Source: DASPKX01 sp035627835
GTDB lineage: Bacteria > Verrucomicrobiota > Verrucomicrobiia > Limisphaerales > SXQI01
Direction of reading: 5' to 3'
DNA length: 64,000 bases
Assembly: GCA_035627835.1 (NCBI GenBank)
Contig: DASPKX010000005.1
Span: 1-64,000, forward strand
Positions 39,001 through 46,596 of this stretch are shown in pieces. A program made the translations under genes and the position numbers. Numbering within the stretch: the first letter of the stretch is position 1; each line of letters begins with the position of its first letter. The notes beneath the pieces are model-generated. The model searched no databases and was not told where the DNA came from. It saw nothing but the letters and a program-made list of their open reading frames with translations.

Positions 39001-39197
39001 GCTGCCCTCCTGCGGTTTGTCCGCTTATAGGCGGGGCGATTACGCCAGCGGTTGTAGTTCGCCTGAGCGGCGCGTTTCCGGCGCTTGATGCGCTGTTTGT
39101 CCGTCGCACGATCAAGGCTCGTGCTGTAACCCTTCCGCTTGCCCACACGCGGGCTGAACAAAGCAGAAAGAGGAGAACCGTATGGTGTGATGGTCAT
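38997..39197 (-). CDS. Small very basic protein
   Basis: A 66-residue protein with about one third Arg/Lys (QRIKRRKRAAQ, RWRNRPAYKRTNRRRAA), so probably nucleic-acid binding. The start overlaps nothing upstream and the stop shares ATGA with the next gene. Unknown. The 140 bases upstream hold no other gene I can support. Confidence 0.55.
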   Translation of the reverse strand: MTITPYGSPLSALFSPRVGKRKGYSTSLDRATDKQRIKRRKRAAQANYNRWRNRPAYKRTNRRRAA

Positions 39198-39338
39198 AGA
39201 GATTGCTGGTCGTTTAGCCCTGAGCCGGGCTGTTCAAAGGCAAGCGAGCGTGAAGTATGAAGACGCTTCGCCGTGTCCGGAGTTCTCCTCCGACTCTATT
39301 GCCTAGGCTCAGGAGAGTGTTCATGGGTTGCTGGTGAA

Positions 39339-40652
39339 TTAGGCCGATGCCAGAGCGATCATCGGTTTGATGCGGGCCCACTTGCTGATGAGGTCGTTGA
39401 TCAGTTCCTCTGGAAGCCCGGAGACCTGCATCTTGATTTTGAGCGCTTCATCCTGCTTGATGAGGTTCCCGGCGACAGCCCAGCTAAAGAACTGGTGCGG
39501 TTTAATGCCGTCGGCCTGCATCATCGCTACCAACCTCTCGGCTGGTGACTGAGCGGCCGCTGTCGATTGCTCGGCTCCACCGTTAATCTCAGCCGCAATC
39601 GCTTCGATGTTCCCGAGGATCTCACGCGCCTGGATAGCGGTGAGAGCGTTCAGCGCGAGGTCGTAAGTGTTGGCTTCGGCTGGGATCTCGTAGTGGCCGT
39701 GAATCCACGCCACCAACGAGCTTTGCTCAATCCCCTGCTCCACCACTGCTTTGCGGAGCAGTTCCTTGTCGTCTGTAAGGGTGTAGTTCCTGCCGGCCCG
39801 CTTCTTTGGAGCAGCTTTCTCCTCAGTCGGTGTGGTCGCGGCAGCTTCTTGCTTAGTCTCTTGCTGGGAGGGCTTCGTGCCCAGATCAACAGCAGTTTCC
39901 TGGCGGGGGAATGCTTGCTCCAGGGTTTCGTCACCTTCCTTGAGCGCGGTCTTGAGGCCGTTCAACAGCTCCAAGTCCTCAATCGTGCAGGACTCAACGT
40001 TCGGCTTCTCGACGTAGGCCAACACCTGCTCCTTCGTGACGCCGTAGGTCTTCACGAAGAAGTCGAAGGCGCGTTGCAACCGCTCAGGCAGAGGTTTAGC
40101 CAGACCTTGGGAAATCTGCTTCGCCTCGTCGGCGAGGTTGTTGATGTAGCTCGTTGGGATGACACCCTTGAGGGCATTACGGCGGGCGATCGAGCCGGCG
40201 GCATTGGAGGTAACGCCGATCATGTCATCCCCAAACGTGGTGCCGTTCTTGGTCGTGATGCGCCGTTTGATTTCGACGCTCACGTAAACGTTCTTCTGCA
40301 GATCGTGAGCCACGCCCTGGCACGTCACGAACTTGCCGTCCATGCCGATGACGCGGGAACCGTAGCGAATGTTGCCCCAGCAGTTGGCGACGATCTCCAG
40401 CAATCGTATGCTAGGCCCTTCGATGATCTTTGTGGTGCCGTCCTTTTCTTTGCGCTTGAGCTTGTAAACACAGGATTCGGCTGTTTCCAAGTCGGCACCG
40501 ATCATCGTCTTCGCATCGTTCAGGAACTGCTTCACATCGACGCGTGGGTAGCGCTTGGCGGTGGCAATCTGCATGTCGATCGACGCCTTTTCGAGCGCAT
40601 TGACCGCCGCTTCTGACACGACCTCAACGTCCATTGGTTGTTGTTCGTTCAT
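39339..40652 (-). CDS. Putative recombination (annealing-type) phage protein
   Basis: A 437-residue protein. The N-terminal ~200 residues (DMQIATAKRYPRVDVKQFLN, AESCVYKLKRK, EGPSIRLLEIVANCWGNIRY, VTCQGVAHDLQKNVYVSVEI, SIARRNALKGVIP) form a module found in many phages beside RecE-like exonucleases. A disordered Thr/Glu/Lys linker leads to a C-terminal helical part. The partner exonuclease lies 1.9 kb downstream, so an annealing or recombination role is likely but inferred; the module has no proven activity that I can cite. A recurrent element lies seven bases upstream. Confidence 0.7.
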   Translation of the reverse strand: MNEQQPMDVEVVSEAAVNALEKASIDMQIATAKRYPRVDVKQFLNDAKTMIGADLETAESCVYKLKRKEKDGTTKIIEGPSIRLLEIVANCWGNIRYGSRVIGMDGKFVTCQGVAHDLQKNVYVSVEIKRRITTKNGTTFGDDMIGVTSNAAGSIARRNALKGVIPTSYINNLADEAKQISQGLAKPLPERLQRAFDFFVKTYGVTKEQVLAYVEKPNVESCTIEDLELLNGLKTALKEGDETLEQAFPRQETAVDLGTKPSQQETKQEAAATTPTEEKAAPKKRAGRNYTLTDDKELLRKAVVEQGIEQSSLVAWIHGHYEIPAEANTYDLALNALTAIQAREILGNIEAIAAEINGGAEQSTAAAQSPAERLVAMMQADGIKPHQFFSWAVAGNLIKQDEALKIKMQVSGLPEELINDLISKWARIKPMIALASA

Positions 40653-40658
40653 AAATAG

Positions 40659-40672
40659 CTGTAACGTTACAG
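40659..40672 (-). promoter_or_regulatory. Perfect palindromic copy of the recurrent element (CTGTAACGTTACAG)
   Basis: A 14-base perfect dyad, read the same on both strands, seven bases before ATG 40652. The flanking leftward GCACAAC is shared with the copies at 29.6 and 35.7 kb. Perfect symmetry supports a homodimeric regulator. Confidence 0.6.
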
Positions 40673-40679
40673 GTTGTGC

Positions 40680-41516
40680 TCAGGGATTGATCTTGAAGAT
40701 GCCGTTAAGAGGCGTGATGCCAGTCTGGGTTTCGATGTCAGTGGCCAGGAACTCAAACGCTGTTTGAATGATCTTCGGCAGATCGACGATGTGATAGCTG
40801 AACGTCACGGCGCCATCGTTGAGGCGGTAGCGCAGTTTGCAGGTGATCGACCGCGGTTCTTCCCCGCGGAAAACCGGGATGCCCAATTCAAAAATCTTTG
40901 GCACCTCCACGCTTTCGTTGTCTCCGGCAGTTGCTTCAGAGGCTTTGTTGAAGATGAGCTTGCTTGCCCCATTGTCCAGGCGGATAGCGCGTTTGAACTC
41001 GACCCGCTCGCTGACCTGCAGCGTCGTGGCCACTTCGTAGATCTCTGCCGCGGCTGGCCGCACAAACTCGTTCATGCGGTCCTCGATGAACTCAGCGAAA
41101 TGGGTTTGAGTGAAAGCAGTCCCGCTGGCTTTCTTCCAAGCGTCAAACTCCGGAGAGTGAGAGACCGCCAGGACTACCCGGTGACATGCCCAGGATGGCT
41201 TGCCTTTAGCGGGGTGGTCGATAACTGCCTCGACGCGCTTATTATCAACGTCGATGTAAATGCGGGTGTCCTCGCATTTGAACTCGTTGACGTAGCGGAT
41301 GAAGCTGTTCACCTCCGGAACGGCCACGGCCGCCCGGACGCGGCGCGGAGCAGCCAGCAAATGTTCGAGTGACTGGAATTGGTAGCCAGCCGGAACGATC
41401 GCGTAAGGGATCGCGTTCTCGTTTGCTTCCGGTGCGTGTGGGTCGCCCAGGGCTGCGCCGATCGCAAGGGCTTCATCCAATGGGAACGCTGGGGTCTGAT
41501 TCTGTGGAGTGTCCAT
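40680..41516 (-). CDS. DUF2303 (YfdQ-like) phage protein
   Basis: A 278-residue protein. YQFQSLEHLLAAPRRVRA, NSFIRYVNEFKCEDTRIYID, CHRVVLAVSHSPEFDAWKKA and FAEFIEDRMNE are the DUF2303 pattern. It is found in the early recombination region of many lambdoid-like prophages. No function is established. The AT-rich ATATAACGTTTT upstream of the ATG resembles half of the recurrent element. Confidence 0.88.
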   Translation of the reverse strand: MDTPQNQTPAFPLDEALAIGAALGDPHAPEANENAIPYAIVPAGYQFQSLEHLLAAPRRVRAAVAVPEVNSFIRYVNEFKCEDTRIYIDVDNKRVEAVIDHPAKGKPSWACHRVVLAVSHSPEFDAWKKASGTAFTQTHFAEFIEDRMNEFVRPAAAEIYEVATTLQVSERVEFKRAIRLDNGASKLIFNKASEATAGDNESVEVPKIFELGIPVFRGEEPRSITCKLRYRLNDGAVTFSYHIVDLPKIIQTAFEFLATDIETQTGITPLNGIFKINP

Positions 41517-41544
41517 AATATAACGTTTTTCTTCGATGGTTTAC

Positions 41545-41907
41545 TTAGGCGGTTTTTACTTTGTGCTCTTTGTTCAGCGTCGGTGACTCCAACGCCTTCA
41601 AATTGAATTCGCTCTGGTTTGGGTTGTTTCGAGACAGGTTCCCGTCGTCATCGACGAAGAAGGCCGTGTCTTTGCTCTCGGCCACGGGGAGCTTCGTGCT
41701 GATCGACGCCTTCACGTTGATCATTTCCTCGCCCGATGGCGTGAGCTTGAGCTTGATAATGACCTCGCCACCCTTCCGATGCTCCATCACTGCACGGTTC
41801 ACTTCCGCCAGTGTCTCGGAGAGTTGGTTCAAGACTGCGCCCTTCCGCAGTTCTGCCAGCGTTTTGATGAAGGAGTTCGCTGGTGCCTCCTCAGTGTTTG
41901 TGCTCAT
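41545..41907 (-). CDS. Phage early protein next to DUF2303
   Basis: A 120-residue protein. LAELRKGAVLNQLSETLAEV and KGGEVIIKLKLTPSGEEMIN form a conserved small phage module (helix then beta sheet) that often accompanies DUF2303. Acidic residues precede a hydrophilic tail. No function is established. Confidence 0.7.
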   Translation of the reverse strand: MSTNTEEAPANSFIKTLAELRKGAVLNQLSETLAEVNRAVMEHRKGGEVIIKLKLTPSGEEMINVKASISTKLPVAESKDTAFFVDDDGNLSRNNPNQSEFNLKALESPTLNKEHKVKTA

Positions 41908-41917
41908 GGTTCCTTTT

Positions 41918-42370
41918 TTATTGATCGAGTTCTTCGGAAATCAGATCGCGCAGGGCACGAGTGAGCCGTTGCTCAGGAGTGCCTGGTTCAGCAGTTGGGC
42001 AGACGCCATGGCTGCGCGGACGAATCCCAGAGAGGTAGGTGCCCAGATCCTGCAGGCCGTAAATCGGCCCTTGGGCGAAATCGCGCCCGCACTTGGGGCA
42101 GGTAGATTTCAGAAAGATTTGGCCCGCGCAAACGGGATGGTAAAGCGCGTGTGGGTAAGCCTTGCCCGACCAGATGAACGTTACCCCATCAACTTCCGCC
42201 TCAAGCCCGTGTTCGGTTGCTTTCGGGATGGTGGCGATGCCGAAAAGCGCAGCGATACGGCCCATGAACTTCTCACAGTCGGCGGAACGCTCTTCCGATC
42301 TCCGACGGTTGATCTCACTTACTGCCGCTAGCGCTCGGGCGCGGAGTGACTCGGTGGTGGTGGTTTCCAT
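41918..42370 (-). CDS. Phage zinc-site protein
   Basis: A 150-residue protein. CAGQIF, then CPKCGRDFAQ about ten residues later and a further Cys near 125, make a probable zinc site within a beta-rich middle (EAEVDGVTFIWSGKAY). Helices flank it on both sides. Family unknown. Confidence 0.6.
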   Translation of the reverse strand: METTTTESLRARALAAVSEINRRRSEERSADCEKFMGRIAALFGIATIPKATEHGLEAEVDGVTFIWSGKAYPHALYHPVCAGQIFLKSTCPKCGRDFAQGPIYGLQDLGTYLSGIRPRSHGVCPTAEPGTPEQRLTRALRDLISEELDQ

Positions 42371-42391
42371 AACTAAGGTGGGTGGTGGCTT

Positions 42392-42637
42392 TTACTTATT
42401 GGTTGCCTTTGCGAATTCCCCTGCGGCGGCGCGGGTGTAGAAGCGTTCGATCTGCTCGCGGGTGAGGTAAAGTTTTCCAGCGATGTTCACCGTGGGAGCA
42501 TCAAGCCATTTCAACTTCTGCCAACGCAGCCCGGTCGTGCGCGAGACCCCAATGCGTTTAAGCCAGAGCGAATAGCTCGTGAGCGGTGGAAGCTCACCGG
42601 TTGGAATCTCTACTTTGATGGTGCGCGGCGGGACCAT
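42392..42637 (-). CDS. Excisionase/MerR-like HTH protein
   Basis: An 81-residue protein. LTSYSLWLKRIGVSRTTGLR, WQKLKWLDAPTVNIAGKLYL and TREQIERFYTRAAAGEF form a winged helix of the excisionase/AlpA type. It may bend DNA at the attachment site or repress the switch. It is in the leftward operon away from the integrase, which leaves the exact role open. Confidence 0.7.
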   Translation of the reverse strand: MVPPRTIKVEIPTGELPPLTSYSLWLKRIGVSRTTGLRWQKLKWLDAPTVNIAGKLYLTREQIERFYTRAAAGEFAKATNK

Positions 42638-42663
42638 TTCGTAACGGAATTTGAAACGCTAAG

Positions 42664-42867
42664 TTACTTTGAAAGGCGCGGGGCAAATTTTTTTTGCTTA
42701 CCTTTTGGGTTCGTCTTTTTCTTCAACTCGTTAATCCGGTTTGTAAACTCCTGCTCAAACTCAAGAGCCGCAGGCACGATGTCCATGACCGCCCCAGAGC
42801 GGAGAACTTGGACATAACGGCGTAGTCGCTCCAGGACTTCGATTTTACTTTCAGGGGTGCTCGACAT
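42664..42867 (-). CDS. First small gene of the main leftward operon
   Basis: A 67-residue protein. I start it at ATG 42867 because the earlier ATG at 42909 overlaps the -10 box of the promoter. SKIEVLERLRRYVQVLRSGA and a Lys-rich tail (LKKKTNPKGKQKKFAPR) suggest a small helical, nucleic-acid-binding protein; Cro-like identity is possible only by position. Confidence 0.5.
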   Translation of the reverse strand: MSSTPESKIEVLERLRRYVQVLRSGAVMDIVPAALEFEQEFTNRINELKKKTNPKGKQKKFAPRLSK

Positions 42868-42908
42868 GTGAGGGTTAGTTCGGATGTGTTCGTGTTTTAG
42901 CTGTGACA

Positions 42909-42937
42909 TAAATAGTGGTGCTCCCCGATGGACGCAA
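42909..42937 (-). promoter_or_regulatory. Leftward early promoter
   Basis: Leftward TTGCGT (42937-42932) and TATTTA (42914-42909) with a 17-base spacer. It points into the ~20 kb early operon and lies opposite the XRE repressor. Confidence 0.5.
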
Positions 42938-42963
42938 CAAAAAACTTTCAGAAATCTTTCGTC

Positions 42964-42978
42964 TTTCAAATTTTGAAA
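42964..42978. promoter_or_regulatory. Repressor operator TTTCAAATTTTGAAA
   Basis: A perfect 15-base dyad next to TATAAA (42986-42991, -10 of the rightward repressor) and AAGGAAGG before the ATG. Related half-sites (TTTCAGAAA, TTTCGTC) follow at 42948-42963. This is the expected place for binding of the 43000 repressor to both promoters. Confidence 0.6.
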
Positions 42979-42999
42979 CGGCTGCTATAAAAAGGAAGG

Positions 43000-43476
43000 A
43001 TGAATTCATCTAGCATTGAACCAGTGGCCGTTGCGGGATACGGTCTCCGCCTGATGTCGCAAGGGTATTTTGCCGCCGCGCTTAAAAGTCTTATGGAGAG
43101 GTACGACCTGAAACAGGCGGACATCGCCCGTAAGACTGGACTCTCCGCGCCACAGATTTCGCGGTACATCAGCGGCGTCCAGAAATACATCAGTCCTGAA
43201 GACATGAACGCGCTCGTTCGTGCGATGACCATCGACCCGCTAGAGCAAGCTGAGTTGGTGCGTGCGCACCTTCTGGATGAATGCTGCGGCCCAGGTTCTG
43301 ATATGATCGACATCGTCATCAGGAACGCACCGAAAAAAGCAGCCGGCGAGGTTGAGATCCCTTGGACCGCTGAGGGGCGTAAAGCCCTCTCAGCGTTGAT
43401 TAAGGCATCCGCTGACAATCCCTCCATTGAGCGCATCTTTGTTGATCTTGCCAGCGGCATGGGCCTAATTCCCTGA
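43000..43476 (+). CDS. XRE-family phage repressor
   Basis: A 158-residue protein. The HTH at ~30-65 (YDLKQADIARKTGLSAPQIS, RYISG) is of the Cro/CI type. The C-terminal half is helical without a LexA-like Ser/Lys peptidase, so it is not a classical RecA-cleaved CI. Its divergence from the early operon makes it the probable lysogeny repressor. The gene ends on the 3' end of the convergent gene (12-base overlap). Confidence 0.82.
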   Translation: MNSSSIEPVAVAGYGLRLMSQGYFAAALKSLMERYDLKQADIARKTGLSAPQISRYISGVQKYISPEDMNALVRAMTIDPLEQAELVRAHLLDECCGPGSDMIDIVIRNAPKKAAGEVEIPWTAEGRKALSALIKASADNPSIERIFVDLASGMGLIP

Positions 43477-43743
43477 CGGCTCGAGCAACCCGAGTTCAGC
43501 TAACCTGCGGTATTTCGCCGCAACTCGTTTCATTCCAGGAACACTACTCTGCGCGAATGCCTCACAGATTCCCAAGATCGTGTTGATCATCCGCAGCTCG
43601 CACTCGTGCTCCTGCTGCGCTTTCTCGATCGCTTTCAACAGGTCACCCTCTGACCAAAGCGCGAGCTGGTTCATCTTGAATATCGGAATGGTCCTCCTTG
43701 ATGGATTCGTAAAGTTCGAGGAGGTATTATCGTTCTGTGACAT
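43465..43743 (-). CDS. Hypothetical phage protein, 92 aa
   Basis: A 92-residue helical protein (LLKAIEKAQQEHECELRMIN, VAAKYRRLAELGLLE) with a Ser/Asn-rich N-terminus. It converges on the repressor gene, so its RNA would be antisense to the end of that gene. No family is recognised. Confidence 0.5.
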   Translation of the reverse strand: MSQNDNTSSNFTNPSRRTIPIFKMNQLALWSEGDLLKAIEKAQQEHECELRMINTILGICEAFAQSSVPGMKRVAAKYRRLAELGLLEPSGN

Positions 43744-43809
43744 AATTACTACTTTCGTTTTCCGCCTTTAGGGGATGCTGGGCCACAGTGCCCAGCAGTT
43801 GTCGAAAGG

Positions 43810-43825
43810 CTGTTCATTTGAACAG
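43810..43825. promoter_or_regulatory. Palindrome CTGTTCATTTGAACAG
   Basis: A perfect 7+2+7 dyad between the 43743 gene start and the 43962 gene. Inverted ACTACTGTT/AGTAGTAAT-type half-sites (ATTACTACT at 43746-43754, AGTAGTAAT at 43825-43833) flank it. Probable operator for the divergent pair. Confidence 0.45.
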
Positions 43826-43837
43826 TAGTAATCATGG

Positions 43838-43874
43838 GAGGGGGGGTCCGACATACAGTGTCGGACCCCCCCTC
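43838..43874. repeat. Perfect 16-base inverted repeat with G7/C7 tract
   Basis: GAGGGGGGGTCCGACA, loop TACAG, then the exact reverse complement. It would form a very stable hairpin in RNA or single-stranded DNA. No T run follows on either strand, so it is not a standard terminator. It lies just upstream of a rightward gene. Confidence 0.85.
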
Positions 43875-43961
43875 TTCAGCAAAAATGTTATTCACAGGGT
43901 GAAAGATTCTGCTTCCGCCTGTCGCATAAAGAGTTAAAAGGTTGAACCACTCATTATTCAC

Positions 43962-44576
43962 ATGGCCAACGAGAAAAAATCCGCTCCGGGATCTTATATT
44001 TTGCTCCTGATCGTATTCTTCGCCGTTGCAGCGGTGTACATTGTTCAGAATTGGAGCGAACCAGCGCAGATAGTTACTGCTTCAGTTCGGCGGCCCAATC
44101 TGCCTCCACCTTCGCCGCAAGAGTCTAACACCTCCGAGCCGGAGTATTTCCCCTCGGAACCTGGGAAGGATTACGTCGTGATCTTCGTCGCGGATGACAT
44201 TGCGCTGCGCTACCCGACGAACGTCACTAAGAAAAACATCCAGGCTGACTTAGAGAAGCGTTTCCCGCCTGGCGACACGAACGCGCTAACCCGGTTCCGA
44301 GAGCACAGAGCCGCTACGTTGCGGTTGCAGGTCTACATGGAAAATCAGGCACAACTGAGATTGGCCGCTGCAAAGGCGGCACTGGCGAAGGCAGAGCGCG
44401 AGGCGAAAGCGCGACAGGTGGCAGCAGAACTTAGAGCCAAATTGATGGCAGAGATAGCGCAGGCGCAAAGGGACGTGGAGCAAAGGCGACAAACTATCGC
44501 CATGGAGAGAATGGCTCAGGAACTCGGAAACATAAGCGCGCAGCAACGATGGGACGCCATTCGAGGCAGTTTTTAG
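43962..44576 (+). CDS. Membrane-anchored coiled-coil protein
   Basis: A 204-residue protein. One N-terminal membrane helix (SYILLLIVFFAVAAVYIVQ) and a Pro-rich spacer are followed by a folded part (YVVIFVADDIALRYPTNVTK) and a long Ala/Arg/Glu coiled coil. It stands alone on the + strand between the repressor and the integrase, a typical place for a gene expressed in the lysogen. No family is recognised. Confidence 0.6.
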   Translation: MANEKKSAPGSYILLLIVFFAVAAVYIVQNWSEPAQIVTASVRRPNLPPPSPQESNTSEPEYFPSEPGKDYVVIFVADDIALRYPTNVTKKNIQADLEKRFPPGDTNALTRFREHRAATLRLQVYMENQAQLRLAAAKAALAKAEREAKARQVAAELRAKLMAEIAQAQRDVEQRRQTIAMERMAQELGNISAQQRWDAIRGSF

Positions 44577-44600
44577 TAGCTTGACCTTGAGTGCTGACTG

Positions 44601-44679
44601 CTTGAATTGAATAATGTGCTTTTTTGCCCCTTGGATTGAACAATGGGCTTTTCCGCGGCTTGGATTAAGCTTTGGATTG
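44601..44679 (+). repeat. Imperfect ~29-base direct repeats
   Basis: Three degenerate copies of CTTGGATTGAACAATGGGCT-type sequence (starting 44601, 44630 and 44659) lie between the coiled-coil gene and the LacI-like gene. A run of T follows the first two copies. Their spacing near the integrase cassette fits accessory-protein or integrase arm sites, though this is speculative. Confidence 0.5.
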
Positions 44680-44686
44680 TCGGGAG

Positions 44687-45136
44687 TTAGGCGCCAGCAC
44701 GTAGGAACACAGGCCACTCCTCCTCGAAATTCTTGAGAGAGATCACCTTGCCGAAATCTGGCGGAGCTTTGCTGGGCTCCCAGATGAACGCCTCCACATT
44801 GCGAGCGACTGCCCTCTGCAGTGAGCCGGGTTTGTCGGTGCAAATCATCAGATCATAACCAGCCACCGCCAGCTTGCCTTGCACCTCCTTCAGGTTCTCG
44901 GGAACGTCCCGGCCGACCACCAAAGCAATAAGTGAGGACTTACCATTCCTTAGCCCCCGGGCGGTAAAGGATGGAGAGTAACCGAGCTTCCTCGCGGTTT
45001 TTAGAATGTGCTGCCGGGTTTCCTCATTCACCTCACCCGCCACGTTGCGCAGCGCAAAGCTAACGAGCATTGGTGAAACACCGCAGGCCCGCGCTACGTC
45101 CACAACCGTTACTCGTTTGGCTTTTTTGACAATCAT
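44687..45136 (-). CDS. Truncated LacI-family regulator
   Basis: A 149-residue protein. The LacI HTH (VTVVDVARACGVSPMLVSFA) and hinge (LGYSPSFTARGLRNGKSSLI) are intact. Only the first part of the sugar-binding domain follows (ALVVGRDVPENLKEVQGKLA), so it is less than half the usual ~340 residues. The start shares ATGA with the integrase stop, so both are translated from one message. A DNA-binding control or directionality role is plausible. Confidence 0.75.
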   Translation of the reverse strand: MIVKKAKRVTVVDVARACGVSPMLVSFALRNVAGEVNEETRQHILKTARKLGYSPSFTARGLRNGKSSLIALVVGRDVPENLKEVQGKLAVAGYDLMICTDKPGSLQRAVARNVEAFIWEPSKAPPDFGKVISLKNFEEEWPVFLRAGA

Positions 45137-46386
45137 AGCGAAGTGAGCTTCTGAGCCTGCTTCGCGGAGTGATCGTTTGCAAGATGTCCGTAAACCTTCC
45201 CGATCAACACGCCACCGTCTTTGTGACCAACCCAGGTTGCGATCGTCATAAAATCAATGCCGGCCATGACGCACTGGCTGATGAAGTAGTGACGGAACAG
45301 ATGGAACGCTTCCTGGTTCTTCAGATCGAGATCCTCCGTCAGGCCAACAGCTTTTCTGTTCTCCTCCACCTTCAGCCTCTCCAGAAGGCCCTCGAACGCT
45401 TTGCGCATACTTCCACACGGCTTCTTCTCCGCCGCGGCCGTCTCGCCTTCAGGTTTCTTCGCTGAGCGCTCGTTCGGGAAAAGCCAGCCCTTCGCGTCTG
45501 GCCGTTGCATTCCCTTCAGGACCGTCTCAAGCCTGGGATTGAAGTCCACGTAGCGCACCTCGCGGTTTTTGTTCTCCCGGAACTGACCGATGGCAAGACG
45601 CCGGCGCTCCCACTCAACATCCTCCCATCGCAGGGCCATAGCCTCAGACACCCGCATCCCGGTGGAAGCCAGCAACAAGATCAGGTTGGAAAGGGCCTTG
45701 CCGCTGAACTTGCAGAACTTGAGAGCTGCAGCAGCCATCGCTTCAACCTCCTCTGTGGTGAGAAGCTGTTTGCGCTTGGCCTTGTATTTCGCTGGCTTTG
45801 TCCCATCTGTCGGATCCTGAGCAATGAGCCTGAGCCCCACCTTCGCGTACTGGAACACGTTGCGGATGGCGCTCCTATCGGCGTTGACCGTTCTCGCGCC
45901 TACACCGGCCTTAAGCCGCGCAGCCCGGAACTCGTTAAGATGTCCGACGTGTATCGCATCGAGGGGATACTTGCCGTAGACCTGCTTCCATTGGTTCAGC
46001 GAGGAAGTCTCCGTTTTCAGCGTCTTTTCGCTTTTGAGGGATTTGTGATCTGCCAGGTAGCGCTCGATGAACTCACCGAGTGGTGGCGCCTTCGGAAAAA
46101 CGATCAGTTCGCCCTTGTCGCGCTCCTGAATCTTACCGTGCATTTCGGTGACCGCGGCTGCGACAGAATCCGCCTTTAACTTCACGCGCTTAACCTTCGC
46201 CGCCCCGCTGGGGAGCTTCACGGTCATCTGCGCGTAGAATGTGCCATTCCTCTGCCACAACCCTCGAATCGGCTGCTTGCGGCCATCAAGAACCTTATTG
46301 AAGGCGTATTTATCTGGTTTCGCGTCAGAAACGACGCCCTTACGTGGGGGTGCAGAACCGAGTGGCACTGTAACGATGCGGCTCAT
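45133..46386 (-). CDS. int: Tyrosine-type integrase
   Basis: A 417-residue recombinase. The catalytic residues R245 (STGMRVSEA), H362-x-x-R365 (HLFRHYF), H388 (VGHKDGG) and Y399 (KVYGHLA) are all present. The N-terminal part has the arm/core-binding helices (FIERYLADHKSLKSEKTLKT). It inserts the phage at the tRNA-Val site, whose 3' half lies ~90 bases away at 46480-46529. Upstream sequence includes a GTTAAAGG half-site (46441-46449) like those of the phage control regions. Confidence 0.95.
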   Translation of the reverse strand: MSRIVTVPLGSAPPRKGVVSDAKPDKYAFNKVLDGRKQPIRGLWQRNGTFYAQMTVKLPSGAAKVKRVKLKADSVAAAVTEMHGKIQERDKGELIVFPKAPPLGEFIERYLADHKSLKSEKTLKTETSSLNQWKQVYGKYPLDAIHVGHLNEFRAARLKAGVGARTVNADRSAIRNVFQYAKVGLRLIAQDPTDGTKPAKYKAKRKQLLTTEEVEAMAAAALKFCKFSGKALSNLILLLASTGMRVSEAMALRWEDVEWERRRLAIGQFRENKNREVRYVDFNPRLETVLKGMQRPDAKGWLFPNERSAKKPEGETAAAEKKPCGSMRKAFEGLLERLKVEENRKAVGLTEDLDLKNQEAFHLFRHYFISQCVMAGIDFMTIATWVGHKDGGVLIGKVYGHLANDHSAKQAQKLTSL

Positions 46387-46479
46387 TGTCGACCGTTGTA
46401 ATCTATACCAGAATCTAGCACAAGACGTTTAGTGGCCATTCCTTTAACGTCGTTTTATTGGTAGTTTTCGACTGGGACG

Positions 46480-46529
46480 TCTGTCTTACACACAGTTGGT
46501 CGGGGGTTCGAGTCCCTCATCGCCCACCA
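46480..46529 (+). other. Attachment site: 3' half of tRNA-Val(TAC)
   Basis: Anticodon arm CTGT-CTTACAC-ACAG (anticodon TAC), T arm GGGGG-TTCGAGT-CCCTC, 3' acceptor ATCGCCC and A-CCA are present. The matching 5' acceptor GGGCGAT and D arm are absent upstream, so this is a fragment. It marks the phage-host junction on the integrase side; the full tRNA should be at the other end of the prophage, outside the window. Confidence 0.8.
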
Positions 46530-46596
46530 TCTTTTCTCAAAGTCTTTTTTTCCAAACAACCACTTGGTGATCCAACATTGCTGTTGTACACAGAAA

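Noticed and set aside
39567..40616. 349-residue + strand frame
   Set aside because: Antisense to the putative annealing protein; composition is Leu/Val/Arg/Asp biased as expected for a mirror of a real gene.
43749..43961. 70-residue - strand frame
   Set aside because: It is read through the perfect inverted repeat and the palindromic operator; composition and lack of a start signal argue against coding.
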